Position numbers and translations under genes: made by a program
Part shown: one piece after another, positions 39,162-47,533 of the stretch
Layout: every line of letters starts with the position of its first letter
Position numbering within the stretch: the first letter of the stretch is position 1
Assembly (NCBI RefSeq): GCF_006716745.1
Contig: NZ_VFPP01000001.1
Location: 4,836,001-4,900,000, forward strand
Length of the DNA stretch: 64,000 nucleotides
Direction of reading: 5' to 3'
From: Saccharothrix saharensis
GTDB lineage: Bacteria > Actinomycetota > Actinomycetes > Mycobacteriales > Pseudonocardiaceae
The notes under the pieces: generated by a model
Told to the model about the DNA's origin: nothing
Database searches by the model: none
Seen by the model: the letters and a program-made list of their open reading frames with translations, nothing else

Positions 39162-40445
39162 CCTCTTGACCAGCAGCAGGTAGCCGAGCAGGCCCAGCAG
39201 GTAGGCGGCCGTCGCGGCGAGCACGAGGCCCGGCGACCGCCCGTCCAAGGGCACCACGGCCGCCGCGGCGGTGATGGCCGCCACCTGCGTGACGTTGAAC
39301 AGCGTGTCGTACAGGGCGAACACCCGGCCGCGGACCTCGTCGCCGATGTCGCCCTGCACGGCCGCGTCCACGCACAGCTTCACGACCTGGCCCGCGAACG
39401 TGAGCACGAACGACGCGGCCAGGATGGTGGGCAGCAGCATGGGCAGCCCGAGGCCGAGCTGGGTGGCGGCGGCCAGCAGCAGCGCGCAGCTGACCGTGCC
39501 GCGCCGGCCCAGCAGGTCCACCACCCGGTCGGTCACCAGCCCCGCCAGCAGGATGCCCGCACCACCGGCGACGGCGACCTCGCCGAGCCCCGCCATGCCC
39601 GCCCGGAACGGCCCGTAGTCGGTGAACGAGTTGCGCATCAGCAGCAACGTCAGCAGCAGCGACGCGCCGAACGCCAGCCGGTGCGCGAGCAGCGCCACCA
39701 GGGCGGCGGCGACGCTGGGCGCGCGCCACGCGGCCCGTGCGCCGTCCAGCAGACCCAGGGCGACCGCGGTGAGCGTCCCGCTGGGCTCGTCCACCTCGTC
39801 GGGCCCCAGGGCCCCACGCGCGAAGCGGGAGGCCAGGAAAGCGGCGCCCAGCGACCCCACGACCGCGAACGCCGTCGTCCACGCCGAGCCGCCGTCACCC
39901 GAGCCGAACACCGCCCGCAGCACCACCGCGCACCCCGCGCCGAGCACCGCGGTCAACGCGCCCAGCGTGGTGACGAACGCGTTGGCCTCCACCAGGTGGT
40001 CCCCGTCGACCACGTGCGGCAGGGACGCGGACAGGCCCGAGCCGACGAACCGGCTCACCCCCGTGACGAACAGCGCCGAGGCGTACAGCGGCACCCCGTC
40101 CAGGCCGAACCCGACGGCCGCCGCGGTGAGCAGCACGAAGACGGCGCGGGTGAGGTTCGCCACCACCAGCACCCGACGGCGGTCCCACCGGTCCAGCAGG
40201 GCGCCCGCGAACGGGCCGACCACCGAGTACGGCAGCAGCAGCACGGCGAACCCGGCCGCGACGGCGAGCGGGTCGGCGTGGCGCTCGGGGTTGAACAGCA
40301 CCGCGCCCGCGAGACCCGCCTGGAAGAGGCCGTCGCCCCACTGGGCCGCCAGCCGGGAGGCCAGCAACCTGCGGAAGTCCGCGAGCGCGAGGAGTTTCCG
40401 GACCCCGAGGTGGTGCTTCGCCGCAGTGGTGCCGGCAGTGGTCAC
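39150..40445 (-). CDS. MFS transporter
   Basis: A 431-residue major-facilitator protein with about 12 helices, for example PLAVAAGFAVLLLPYSVVGP and SFVLTFAGQVVKLCVDAAVQ. The motif A-like loop GALLDRWDRRRVLVVANL follows helix 2, as in drug exporters. It is the counterpart of Rv0037c, divergent from yqgE. GTG at 40445 is preferred because TAGGCT lies seven bases upstream (leaderless pattern); the longer start at 40481 adds a basic leader. Substrate unknown. Confidence 0.85.
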   Translation of the reverse strand: MTTAGTTAAKHHLGVRKLLALADFRRLLASRLAAQWGDGLFQAGLAGAVLFNPERHADPLAVAAGFAVLLLPYSVVGPFAGALLDRWDRRRVLVVANLTRAVFVLLTAAAVGFGLDGVPLYASALFVTGVSRFVGSGLSASLPHVVDGDHLVEANAFVTTLGALTAVLGAGCAVVLRAVFGSGDGGSAWTTAFAVVGSLGAAFLASRFARGALGPDEVDEPSGTLTAVALGLLDGARAAWRAPSVAAALVALLAHRLAFGASLLLTLLLMRNSFTDYGPFRAGMAGLGEVAVAGGAGILLAGLVTDRVVDLLGRRGTVSCALLLAAATQLGLGLPMLLPTILAASFVLTFAGQVVKLCVDAAVQGDIGDEVRGRVFALYDTLFNVTQVAAITAAAAVVPLDGRSPGLVLAATAAYLLGLLGYLLLVKRSAR

Positions 40446-40483
40446 GGTGGTGAGCCTATGCCTTCCCGGGCCGGGAGCCACGA

Positions 40484-40510
40484 AGGCCGGACCCGCGTGG
40501 GGTCCGGCCT
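40484..40510. other. Orphan hairpin upstream of divergent MFS and yqgE genes
   Basis: A perfect 11-bp stem (AGGCCGGACCC and complement) with GCGTG loop lies about 40 bases before the MFS start and 210 before yqgE. It resembles a terminator but follows no gene. Confidence 0.4.
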
Positions 40511-40718
40511 CCCTGGCGCCAGGCGCCCGGTCGCCTCTCGGCGGGTGGCACTACGCGGCTCCAGCCGGACGGTATTCCGCGTAGGCGTTCAAGTGGGCCC
40601 GGGGGACTCGATGGCGCCTGACGTTCACTGCAACGAACACGGTAGCCCGGATGTTCCGCCTGCGCGGACGTGCGGTGTGTGCGCTGCGTCGCCTGGCCCG
40701 CGGCCGTCGTCTGGGATC

Positions 40719-41300
40719 ATGCGTGGTGTGCGCCCTGATGCCGACGTCGAACCGGGTTCCCTGCTGGTCGCGGCACCGACTCTGACCGACTCCAACTTCC
40801 GCCGGACGGTGGTCTACGTCATCGACCACCGGGACGAGGGCAGCCTCGGCGTGGTGCTGAACCGCCCGAGCGAGGTCGCCGTCCACGACGTGCTGCCCGC
40901 GTGGGGCCCGCACGTGAGCCGACCGCAGGCCGTCTACATCGGCGGGCCGGTGGAGCAGAAGACGGCGCTGTGCCTGGCCGCGCTGCGCACCGGGGAGGAC
41001 CTCGCGTCGCTCGACGGGGTGGTCGGCGTGCACGGCCCGGTGGCGCTGGTCGACCTGGACGCCGACCCGGACGCGCTGGTGGCGAAGGTGCGCGGCATGC
41101 GCGTGTTCGCGGGCTACTCGGGCTGGGGCGAGGGCCAGTTGGCCGGCGAGATCGCGCGCGGCGACTGGATCGTGGTCAAGGGCCTGCCCGACGACGTGCT
41201 CACGCCGCCGAACGTCGACCTGTGGGGTCGGGTGCTGCGCCGCCAGGGGATGCCGACGGCGCTGCTGGCGACGTTCCCGACGGACATCCGCCGCAACTGA
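40719..41300 (+). CDS. YqgE/AlgH family protein
   Basis: A 193-residue protein of the YqgE/AlgH family (UPF0301), a compact fold of unclear role. Family signatures: GSLLVAAPTLTDSNFRRTVV, VVLNRPSEVAVHDVLPAW, IGGPVEQKTALCLA, FAGYSGWGEGQLAGEI and ATFPTDIRRN. Same position as Rv0038. ATG at 40719 is a conservative start; an ATG at 40611 with a good GGGGGA site would add a CxxH...CxxC N-terminus, but its third-position GC is low, unlike the rest of the gene. Confidence 0.92.
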   Translation: MRGVRPDADVEPGSLLVAAPTLTDSNFRRTVVYVIDHRDEGSLGVVLNRPSEVAVHDVLPAWGPHVSRPQAVYIGGPVEQKTALCLAALRTGEDLASLDGVVGVHGPVALVDLDADPDALVAKVRGMRVFAGYSGWGEGQLAGEIARGDWIVVKGLPDDVLTPPNVDLWGRVLRRQGMPTALLATFPTDIRRN

Positions 41301-41303
41301 AGC

Positions 41304-41711
41304 TCAGGCGCGCGTCAGCACGCCGCAACCGCCGCCCGCGCCGGAGCACGCGCAGCCGCCGCACCCGGCGGGGGCCGGCTCGGGCATCGCCTCGGCGGCC
41401 CGGTGGCCCAGCACGCCGCCCGCGCCCGCGACCACGATGCTGCCGACCAGCCCGATCAGGCCGATGAGCAGCGCCAACGCCGGGTTGACGGCCGCCGCGA
41501 CGGCCGCGACCACGGCGATCGCGCCCGCGGCCACGTTCGGCACGCCGGCGATCTTGTTGGCCAGCGCGAACGCGTCGTCGTCACGCAGCGTGGCCTTGGT
41601 GCGCACGCCGAAGAACCGGTTGCGGTGCAGTCCGCCCCGCACGCCGAGGAAGCCGATCGTCGCGAAAGCGACACCGATCAGACCCAGCACCACAGGCAGC
41701 ACGATGTTCAC
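41304..41711 (-). CDS. SdpI family membrane protein
   Basis: A 135-residue protein with three predicted helices (VLPVVLGLIGVAFATIGFLG, PNVAAGAIAVVAAVAAAV, LALLIGLIGLVGSIVVAG). The SdpI-type loop NRFFGVRTKATLRDDDAF lies between the first two. B. subtilis SdpI is an immunity protein against SdpC; no toxin is seen here. The C-terminal tail is Cys/Gly-rich (GCGGCACSGAGGGCG), unusual and possibly metal-binding. GTG at 41711 lies seven bases after TACCCT (leaderless pattern). Confidence 0.78.
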   Translation of the reverse strand: MNIVLPVVLGLIGVAFATIGFLGVRGGLHRNRFFGVRTKATLRDDDAFALANKIAGVPNVAAGAIAVVAAVAAAVNPALALLIGLIGLVGSIVVAGAGGVLGHRAAEAMPEPAPAGCGGCACSGAGGGCGVLTRA

Positions 41712-41814
41712 GCGTCCGAGGGTAGGCCGGTCCTTCGATCTTGGTCGAACCAGCCCCGACTTCACCCGAAGGTGTCCTTATGGACGGGCCCGCCGGCTCG
41801 GGAGGCTCACCACC

Positions 41815-42930
41815 ATGAGGATTCGATCTTGCGTGGCCGCGGCGGGTGTCGTCGCCGTGCTCGTCACGGCCGCACCCACCGCCTCCGCCGCGCCCACCGT
41901 GCGCTTCCTGGGCCAGACCACGCTGCCGCACGCGTGGCAGTTCGAGGGCACCACGGTCGGCGGCCTGTCCGGCGTCGACCGCGATCCCGCCACCGGCGAG
42001 TACGTGCTGATCAGCGACGACCGCTCGTACACGAACCCGGCCCGCTTCTACACCGCCGACCTGCGGCTGGACGGCTCCGGCGTGCACGACGTCCGCATCA
42101 CCGGGGCCCACGCCCTGCGCCACCCCGACGGCGGCACCTACTCGTCGCCGCCCGCGAACGACGGCCGCACCGTCGACCCGGAGGAGATCCGGGTCGACCC
42201 GGTCACCGGCGACTACTGGTGGAGCCAGGAGGGCGAGCGGCCCAAGACCGAGGGGCCGGTCGTGGTGCAGCCGTCCATCCAGCGGGCCACCCGCGACGGC
42301 GCCTACGTGGATGCCCTGCCGCTGCCCGCGAACTACGCCTACACCGCCGACCGCGGCCCGCGCCGCAACCTCGCGCTGGAGGCCATCGCGTTCTCCGCCG
42401 ACGGCGCGCTCGTCACCAGCGTGGTCGAGGGCCCGCTGCTCCAGGACGGCGACGAGCCGACCGCCGAGCGGGGCGCGCTCACCCGCCTCACCGTGCAGAC
42501 CCGCGACGGCGCGGTGGTCCGCCAGCACGCCTACCCGCTGGAGCCGCTGTTCGCCGAGCCCGAGCCGGGCCCGTGGGGTCCGGACACCGGCGTGCCCGCG
42601 ATCCTGGCCGACCCGAAGGTCCCCGGTCGCTACTACGCGCTGGAACGGAGCTGGGTGCCCGGCGCGGACTACAAGGTGCGCTTGTTCCAGGTCGACATCG
42701 CGGGTGCGACCGACGTGCGCGACCAGGACGTGCTCGCCGACGACGTGCGCCCGGTCCGCAAGAAGCAGCTCGCCGACCTGCACGACTTCCCGCTGCCCGT
42801 GATCGACAACGTCGAGGGGCTCACCTGGGGCCCGCGCCTGCCGTCCGGCGAGCGCACGCTCCTGCTGGTCAGCGACGACAACTTCGCGGCCGAGGAGTTC
42901 ACCCGGTTCATCGCGCTTGCGCTGCGCTGA
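41815..42930 (+). CDS. Secreted phytase-like/esterase-like protein
   Basis: A 371-residue exported protein. The signal peptide (MRIRSCVAAAGVVAVLVTAA then PTASAAP) is followed by a beta-propeller-like domain typical of the esterase-like activity of phytase family. Elements include GGLSGVDRDPATGEYVLISD, TVDPEEIRVDPVTGDYWWSQ, NLALEAIAFSADG and DNVEGLTWGPRLPSGERTLL. Multiple Asp/Glu residues could bind calcium. ATG at 41815 has GGGAGG about ten bases upstream. It ends just before the leuS leader. Confidence 0.82.
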   Translation: MRIRSCVAAAGVVAVLVTAAPTASAAPTVRFLGQTTLPHAWQFEGTTVGGLSGVDRDPATGEYVLISDDRSYTNPARFYTADLRLDGSGVHDVRITGAHALRHPDGGTYSSPPANDGRTVDPEEIRVDPVTGDYWWSQEGERPKTEGPVVVQPSIQRATRDGAYVDALPLPANYAYTADRGPRRNLALEAIAFSADGALVTSVVEGPLLQDGDEPTAERGALTRLTVQTRDGAVVRQHAYPLEPLFAEPEPGPWGPDTGVPAILADPKVPGRYYALERSWVPGADYKVRLFQVDIAGATDVRDQDVLADDVRPVRKKQLADLHDFPLPVIDNVEGLTWGPRLPSGERTLLLVSDDNFAAEEFTRFIALALR

Positions 42931-42943
42931 TACCGTTGACGGC

Positions 42944-42973
42944 ATGAGCAAGGCCCGCCTGCTCCTTAGCTAG
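42944..42973 (+). CDS. leuS leader peptide
   Basis: A 9-codon reading frame, MSKARLLLS, with three consecutive leucine codons (CTG CTC CTT) followed by AGC and TAG. TACCGT, a plausible -10, lies seven bases before its ATG. Position ahead of two mutually arranged hairpins and leuS marks it as an attenuator leader peptide sensing Leu-tRNA. Confidence 0.8.
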   Translation: MSKARLLLS

Positions 42974-43005
42974 CCGCGCAGACCTCGACAACCGGGTCCG
43001 CGCGG
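42974..43005 (+). promoter_or_regulatory. First hairpin of the leuS attenuator
   Basis: CCGCGCAGACC (42974-42984) pairs with GGTCCGCGCGG (42995-43005) with one mismatch. It starts directly after the leader-peptide stop, where a ribosome stalled at the Leu codons or at the stop would influence folding. Confidence 0.65.
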
Positions 43006-43006
43006 C

Positions 43007-43038
43007 AACCCCTCACGCCCTTCCGGGCTGGGGGGTTT
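43007..43038 (+). terminator. leuS attenuator terminator
   Basis: AACCCC (43007-43012) pairs with GGGGTT (43032-43037), and the inner GCCC pairs with GGGC around a TTCC loop. TTT follows. It precedes the leuS start by about 40 bases. Confidence 0.75.
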
Positions 43039-43079
43039 CGTCATGTCAGGGGCAGGTACCGATGGAGAGGGACATCCCG

Positions 43080-45881
43080 ATGAGCACCGACGCGGCGGAC
43101 GCGACGCCCGCCTTCCGCTACACCGCCGAGCTGGCGGGCGAGATCGAGCGGCGCTGGCAGCAGCACTGGGAGGAGCAGGGCACCTTCCACGCGCCGAACC
43201 CGGTCGGGCCGCTCAAGGGCGACGTGCCCGCCGACAAGCTGTTCGTGCAGGACATGTTCCCGTACCCGTCGGGCGCCGGACTGCACGTCGGCCACCCGCT
43301 GGGCTTCATCGGCACCGACGTGTTCGCCCGGTACCACCGGATGAACGGCCGCAACGTGCTGCACACGATGGGCTTCGACGCGTTCGGCCTGCCCGCCGAG
43401 CAGTACGCCGTGCAGACCGGGCAGCACCCGCGCAAGACCACCGAGGACAACATCCAGACCTACCTGCGGCAGATCCGCCGGCTGGGCCTGGGCCACGACG
43501 AGCGCCGCCGGATCTCCACCATCGACCCGGGCTACTACAAGTGGACCCAGTGGATCTTCCTGCAGATCTTCAACTCCTGGTACGACCCGGCGGCGGGCCG
43601 GGCGCGGCCGATCGCCGAGCTGGAGGCGCAGTTCGCCTCGGGTGAGCGGGCCACGCCGGACCGGCCGTGGGCCGAGCTGTCCCGCCCGGAGCGGGAGAAG
43701 CTGCTGGGGCAGCACCGCCTGGTGTACCTGTCCGAGGCGCCGGTGAACTGGTGCCCCGGCCTGGGCACCGTGCTGGCGAACGAGGAGGTCACCGCGGACG
43801 GCCGCAGCGAGCGCGGCAACTTCCCGGTGTTCCGGCGCTCGCTGCGCCAGTGGATGATGCGGATCACCGCGTACTCCGACCGGCTGATCGACGACCTGGA
43901 CCGGCTGGACTGGCCGGACAAGATCAAGGCGATGCAGCGCAACTGGATCGGGCGCTCGCACGGCGCCCGGGTCAAGTTCGCCGTGGCCGGGCACGACGGC
44001 GTCGACGTCGAGGTGTTCACCACCCGGCCCGACACGCTGTTCGGTGCGACGTACATGGTGCTGGCGCCCGAGCACCCGCTGGTCGACGTGATCGCGTCCG
44101 CCGAGCGGGCCGACGCGATCGCCGCCTACCGCGCCGAGGTGGCCCGCAAGTCCGAGCTGGACCGGCAGGAGAACAAGGAGAAGACCGGCGTCTTCACCGG
44201 CGCCCACGCGGTCAACCCGGTCAACGGCGCGCGGATCCCGGTGTACGTCGCCGACTACGTGCTGATGGGCTACGGCACCGGCGCGATCATGGCGGTGCCC
44301 GGCCAGGACCAGCGCGACTGGGACTTCGCCAAGGCGTTCGACCTGCCGATCATCCGGACCGTGCAGCCGCCGGACGACTTCGACGGCGAGGCGTACACGG
44401 GATCCGGTCCGGCGGTGAACTCCAGCCACGAGAGCAGCGTGAGCCTGGACGGGCTGGGCGTCGACGAGGCCAAGACCAGGATCATCGCCTGGTTGGAGCA
44501 GCAGGGCCGCGGCGAGGGCACCGTGCAGTTCAAGCTGCGCGACTGGCTGTTCTCCCGGCAGCGGTACTGGGGCGAGCCGTTCCCCATCGTGTACGACGCC
44601 GACGGCACGCCGATCGCGGTGCCGGAGTCGATGCTGCCGATCGAGCTGCCCGACGTGGACGACTACTCGCCCCGCACGTTCGACCCGGACGACGCGAACT
44701 CCGAGCCGTCGCCACCGCTGTCGCGCGCCGAGGACTGGGTCACGGTCGAGCTGGACCTGGGCGACGGGCCGAAGCGGTACCGGCGCGAGACCAACACCAT
44801 GCCCAACTGGGCCGGTTCGTGCTGGTACCAGCTGCGGTACGTGGACCCGACGGAGCCGGACCGGTTCGTCGACGCGGAGAACGAGCGGTACTGGCTGGGC
44901 CCGCGCCCGGCCGAGCACGGCGCGTCCGACCCCGGCGGCGTGGACCTGTACATCGGCGGCGTGGAGCACGCGGTGCTGCACCTGCTGTACGCGCGGTTCT
45001 GGCAGAAGGTGCTGTTCGACCTGGGCCACGTGTCCGGCGACGAGCCGTACCGGCGGCTGTTCAACCAGGGCTACATCGAGGCGTACGCCTACCGCGACTC
45101 GCGCGGCACCCCCGTGCCCGCCGAGGAGGTGGAGGAGCGCGACGGCAAGTACTTCTTCGACGGCGAAGAGGTCAAGCGCGAGTACGGCAAGATGGGCAAG
45201 AGCCTGAAGAACGTCGTCACGCCGGACGAGATGTGCGAGAAGTACGGCGCCGACACGTTCCGGCTGTACGAGATGTCGATGGGCCCGATGGACGTCTCGC
45301 GGCCGTGGGCGACCAAGGACGTCGTGGGCGCGCAGCGGTTCCTGCAGCGGCTGTGGCGCAACCTGGTCGACGAGACCACGGGCGAGCCGCGGGTCACCGA
45401 CGAGGACCCGGGCGAGGACGCGCTGCGGCTGCTGCACAAGACGATCGCGGGCGTGCACGACGACTTCGCGAACCTGCGCTACAACACGGCGGGCGCGAAG
45501 CTGATCGAGCTGAACAACCACGTCACCAAGCACTTCCCGGCCGGCGCGCCCCGCGCGGTGGCCGAGCCGCTGGTGCTGATGCTGGCGCCGTTGAGCCCGC
45601 ACGTCGCCGAGGAGCTGTGGTCGAAGCTGGGCCACTCCGGCTCGCTGGCGCACGGCCCGTTCCCGGCCGCGGACGAGAAGTACCTGGTCGAGGACACGGT
45701 CGAGTACCCGATCCAGGTCAACGGCAAGGTGAAGGCCCGCGTGGTCGTGCCCGCGTCGGCGTCGCCCGGTGAGGTCGAGGCGGCGGCGCTGGCCGACGGG
45801 AAGGTGGCCGAGCTGCTGAACGGCGGCACGCCGCGCAAGGTGATCGTGGTGCCGGGCCGGCTGGTCAACGTGGTGCTGTAG
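43080..45881 (+). CDS. leuS: Leucyl-tRNA synthetase
   Basis: A 933-residue class I aminoacyl-tRNA synthetase. The HIGH region reads [15 protein letters not shown]. The CP1 editing domain has [20 protein letters not shown] and [20 protein letters not shown]. The KMSKS loop is GKMGKSLKN, and a C-terminal anticodon-binding domain ends [15 protein letters not shown] at 43080 with GAGAGGGA upstream is preferred; an ATG at 43062 is in frame. Expression is probably attenuated by the leucine leader just upstream. A long antisense frame over it is a shadow. Confidence 0.98.
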   Translation: MSTDAADATPAFRYTAELAGEIERRWQQHWEEQGTFHAPNPVGPLKGDVPADKLFVQDMFPYPSGAGLHVGHPLGFIGTDVFARYHRMNGRNVLHTMGFDAFGLPAEQYAVQTGQHPRKTTEDNIQTYLRQIRRLGLGHDERRRISTIDPGYYKWTQWIFLQIFNSWYDPAAGRARPIAELEAQFASGERATPDRPWAELSRPEREKLLGQHRLVYLSEAPVNWCPGLGTVLANEEVTADGRSERGNFPVFRRSLRQWMMRITAYSDRLIDDLDRLDWPDKIKAMQRNWIGRSHGARVKFAVAGHDGVDVEVFTTRPDTLFGATYMVLAPEHPLVDVIASAERADAIAAYRAEVARKSELDRQENKEKTGVFTGAHAVNPVNGARIPVYVADYVLMGYGTGAIMAVPGQDQRDWDFAKAFDLPIIRTVQPPDDFDGEAYTGSGPAVNSSHESSVSLDGLGVDEAKTRIIAWLEQQGRGEGTVQFKLRDWLFSRQRYWGEPFPIVYDADGTPIAVPESMLPIELPDVDDYSPRTFDPDDANSEPSPPLSRAEDWVTVELDLGDGPKRYRRETNTMPNWAGSCWYQLRYVDPTEPDRFVDAENERYWLGPRPAEHGASDPGGVDLYIGGVEHAVLHLLYARFWQKVLFDLGHVSGDEPYRRLFNQGYIEAYAYRDSRGTPVPAEEVEERDGKYFFDGEEVKREYGKMGKSLKNVVTPDEMCEKYGADTFRLYEMSMGPMDVSRPWATKDVVGAQRFLQRLWRNLVDETTGEPRVTDEDPGEDALRLLHKTIAGVHDDFANLRYNTAGAKLIELNNHVTKHFPAGAPRAVAEPLVLMLAPLSPHVAEELWSKLGHSGSLAHGPFPAADEKYLVEDTVEYPIQVNGKVKARVVVPASASPGEVEAAALADGKVAELLNGGTPRKVIVVPGRLVNVVL

Positions 45882-45896
45882 CGGGACGGACGGGGG

Positions 45897-46538
45897 TCAC
45901 GGACGGGGCAACTGGGCGGCCACTTCGGTCATCGCGTCGAGCAGGTCCGGCTCGACGTGCCCGGTTGCCGGTTCGGACTCGGCGATGGTGATCGTCGTGT
46001 CCTTGATCTCCGAGTAGTAGTGCTCGGCCGTGAACCGCACGTCCGGCAGGCCGACGACCCCGCCGCTCAACGGCTGCACGTCGCCGGAACCCGCGACGTC
46101 GATCACCCGGTCGAACTGCCTGGCCTGGTTGCGGCCGGGGAAGGTCACCCAGACCACGGACACCACGGCCGCGTTGCCCGCCTGGTCGCCGACGGCGAGC
46201 AGCAGGCGGTCCAGGGACGTGCACGGCGTGCGGGCGAGGAAGTCGCGCACCTGGCCGAAGGCGTTGGCCACGCAGTCGAGTTCCTGCTTGACCGCCTGCT
46301 TGCTGATCCCGACGCCGAGGTGGCCCATCGCGCCCGCGGCGTCACCGCCGCGCGCGGCGCGCTTGGCGTCCCACTTGCGCACCCCGATGCTCTCCACCGG
46401 GGCCGCGCCGCCGCCACCGCTCGCGCCGGAGTTGAGCGCGGCGCCGCCGGCGCCGCCCGCGCCCGCGAGGACGACGAGCACCGCGGCCACCAACGCCACG
46501 CCGCCGGATCCCTTGTCGGAACTCTTCCTCGCCACCAT
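45897..46538 (-). CDS. Hypothetical membrane-anchored protein
   Basis: A 213-residue protein. A basic N-terminus (MVARKSSDKGSG) precedes one hydrophobic helix (GVALVAAVLVVLAGAGGAGG). A Gly/Ala linker and a soluble extracytoplasmic domain of about 150 residues follow. The domain has two cysteines (LDCVANAFGQVRDFL, ARTPCTSLDRLLLAVGD) and a WVTFPGRNQARQFDRVIDV segment. No family recognised with certainty. ATG at 46538 follows a G-rich run. Converges on leuS with a 15-base gap. Confidence 0.65.
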   Translation of the reverse strand: MVARKSSDKGSGGVALVAAVLVVLAGAGGAGGAALNSGASGGGGAAPVESIGVRKWDAKRAARGGDAAGAMGHLGVGISKQAVKQELDCVANAFGQVRDFLARTPCTSLDRLLLAVGDQAGNAAVVSVVWVTFPGRNQARQFDRVIDVAGSGDVQPLSGGVVGLPDVRFTAEHYYSEIKDTTITIAESEPATGHVEPDLLDAMTEVAAQLPRP

Positions 46539-46661
46539 CCCCCCGCCCCGAGACGTTCTCGCCGTGCGGCCAACCCATGCAACCCCGCCGGGTGCCCCTG
46601 GTTGCGGCGCGGGGACGAAAAGCGCTCGAACGGCCCAGCAGGTATGCCCGGAAGTCGCACT

Positions 46662-47411
46662 TCACCGTTGCGGAGGGAAACCCATCTCGCCGAGGATCTG
46701 CGCCAGCATCGAGTCGAACATGGGCTCCAGGTCGGTGACGGCGAACGGGAAGCGGCCGAAGACCTCCAGGGCCACGTGGCCGTAGATGCGGACCCACGAC
46801 TGCGTGATGTGGTAGACCGCGCCGAGCGGCAGCACGTGCTCGTCCACCTCGACGCCGCGCTCGGCGACGGTGGCCAGCAGGACCTTCTGGAACGCGGCCA
46901 GGTCACCGTGCAGGTTCACCGGCACGTCGTCGCCGCCGAGGTCTTCGGGCAGCGGGTGGCTCGCGATCAACCGGCCCGCGACCTCGAGGAACACCCGGCC
47001 GAACTGGTCGCCGACCTGGCTGCGGTCCTCGTTCGGCACGCACGAGCCGAGGGCGTCCTCCGTGGACGCGAACACCAGGGCGAACTCCTGCGGGTGCGCG
47101 AGGGCCCAGCGCCGGAAGCCCCGGCACACCGCGTGGACCTGGGCGGTGACGTCGCCCGGGTCGATCCGGTCGAGGTCGGCTTCGAGCTGCGCGGCGAGGT
47201 CGGCGCAGATGTCCTCGGCGAGCCGGCGGAGCAGGTCCTCGCGTGAGTCGTAGTACCGGTACAGCGCCGGAGCGGTGATGCCGACCTCACGGGCGATGGC
47301 ACGCAGAGTGACGGCGTCCCGGCCGCGCTCCACGAGCAGGGCACGGGCCTGTCGCCGAATGTCGCGCTCTGTCTCGGCGCGGAGTCGCTCACGGCGAGTG
47401 GCCTCGGTCAT
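46662..47411 (-). CDS. TetR-family transcriptional regulator
   Basis: A 249-residue repressor-type protein. The N-terminal HTH is visible in ARALLVERGRDAVTLRAIAR and EVGITAPALYRYYDSREDLL. The C-terminal domain, with a WALAHPQEFALVF segment, resembles the WHG/TetR_C_13 type. It diverges from the MMPL transporter gene. The 122-base spacer contains two 15-bp imperfect palindromes and extra GTTCAC half-sites, so it probably represses itself and the transporter. Confidence 0.9.
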   Translation of the reverse strand: MTEATRRERLRAETERDIRRQARALLVERGRDAVTLRAIAREVGITAPALYRYYDSREDLLRRLAEDICADLAAQLEADLDRIDPGDVTAQVHAVCRGFRRWALAHPQEFALVFASTEDALGSCVPNEDRSQVGDQFGRVFLEVAGRLIASHPLPEDLGGDDVPVNLHGDLAAFQKVLLATVAERGVEVDEHVLPLGAVYHITQSWVRIYGHVALEVFGRFPFAVTDLEPMFDSMLAQILGEMGFPPQR

Positions 47412-47429
47412 ATGTCACCCAATCAGGTT

Positions 47430-47484
47430 GTAAACACTGTTCACCCGGGTATAACTTCGGCGTCGGTCAGTGAACGCTGTTTAC
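47430..47484. promoter_or_regulatory. Paired operators between tetR and mmpL
   Basis: GTAAACACTGTTCAC (47430-47444) and GTGAACGCTGTTTAC (47470-47484) share the palindromic pattern GTRAACRCTGTTYAC. Their centres are exactly 40 bases apart, on one face of the helix. TATAAC (47450-47455) between them may be a -10 element. Confidence 0.7.
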
Positions 47485-47533
47485 GTAGTTCACGCCATTC
47501 ACGCAACGGTAGCCCATTTGCCCGGGAGGACGC

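Noticed and set aside
43041..45653. 870-codon frame antisense to leuS
   Set aside because: Same shadow composition (Val/Arg/His/Asp/Leu); leuS on the other strand has all synthetase motifs.
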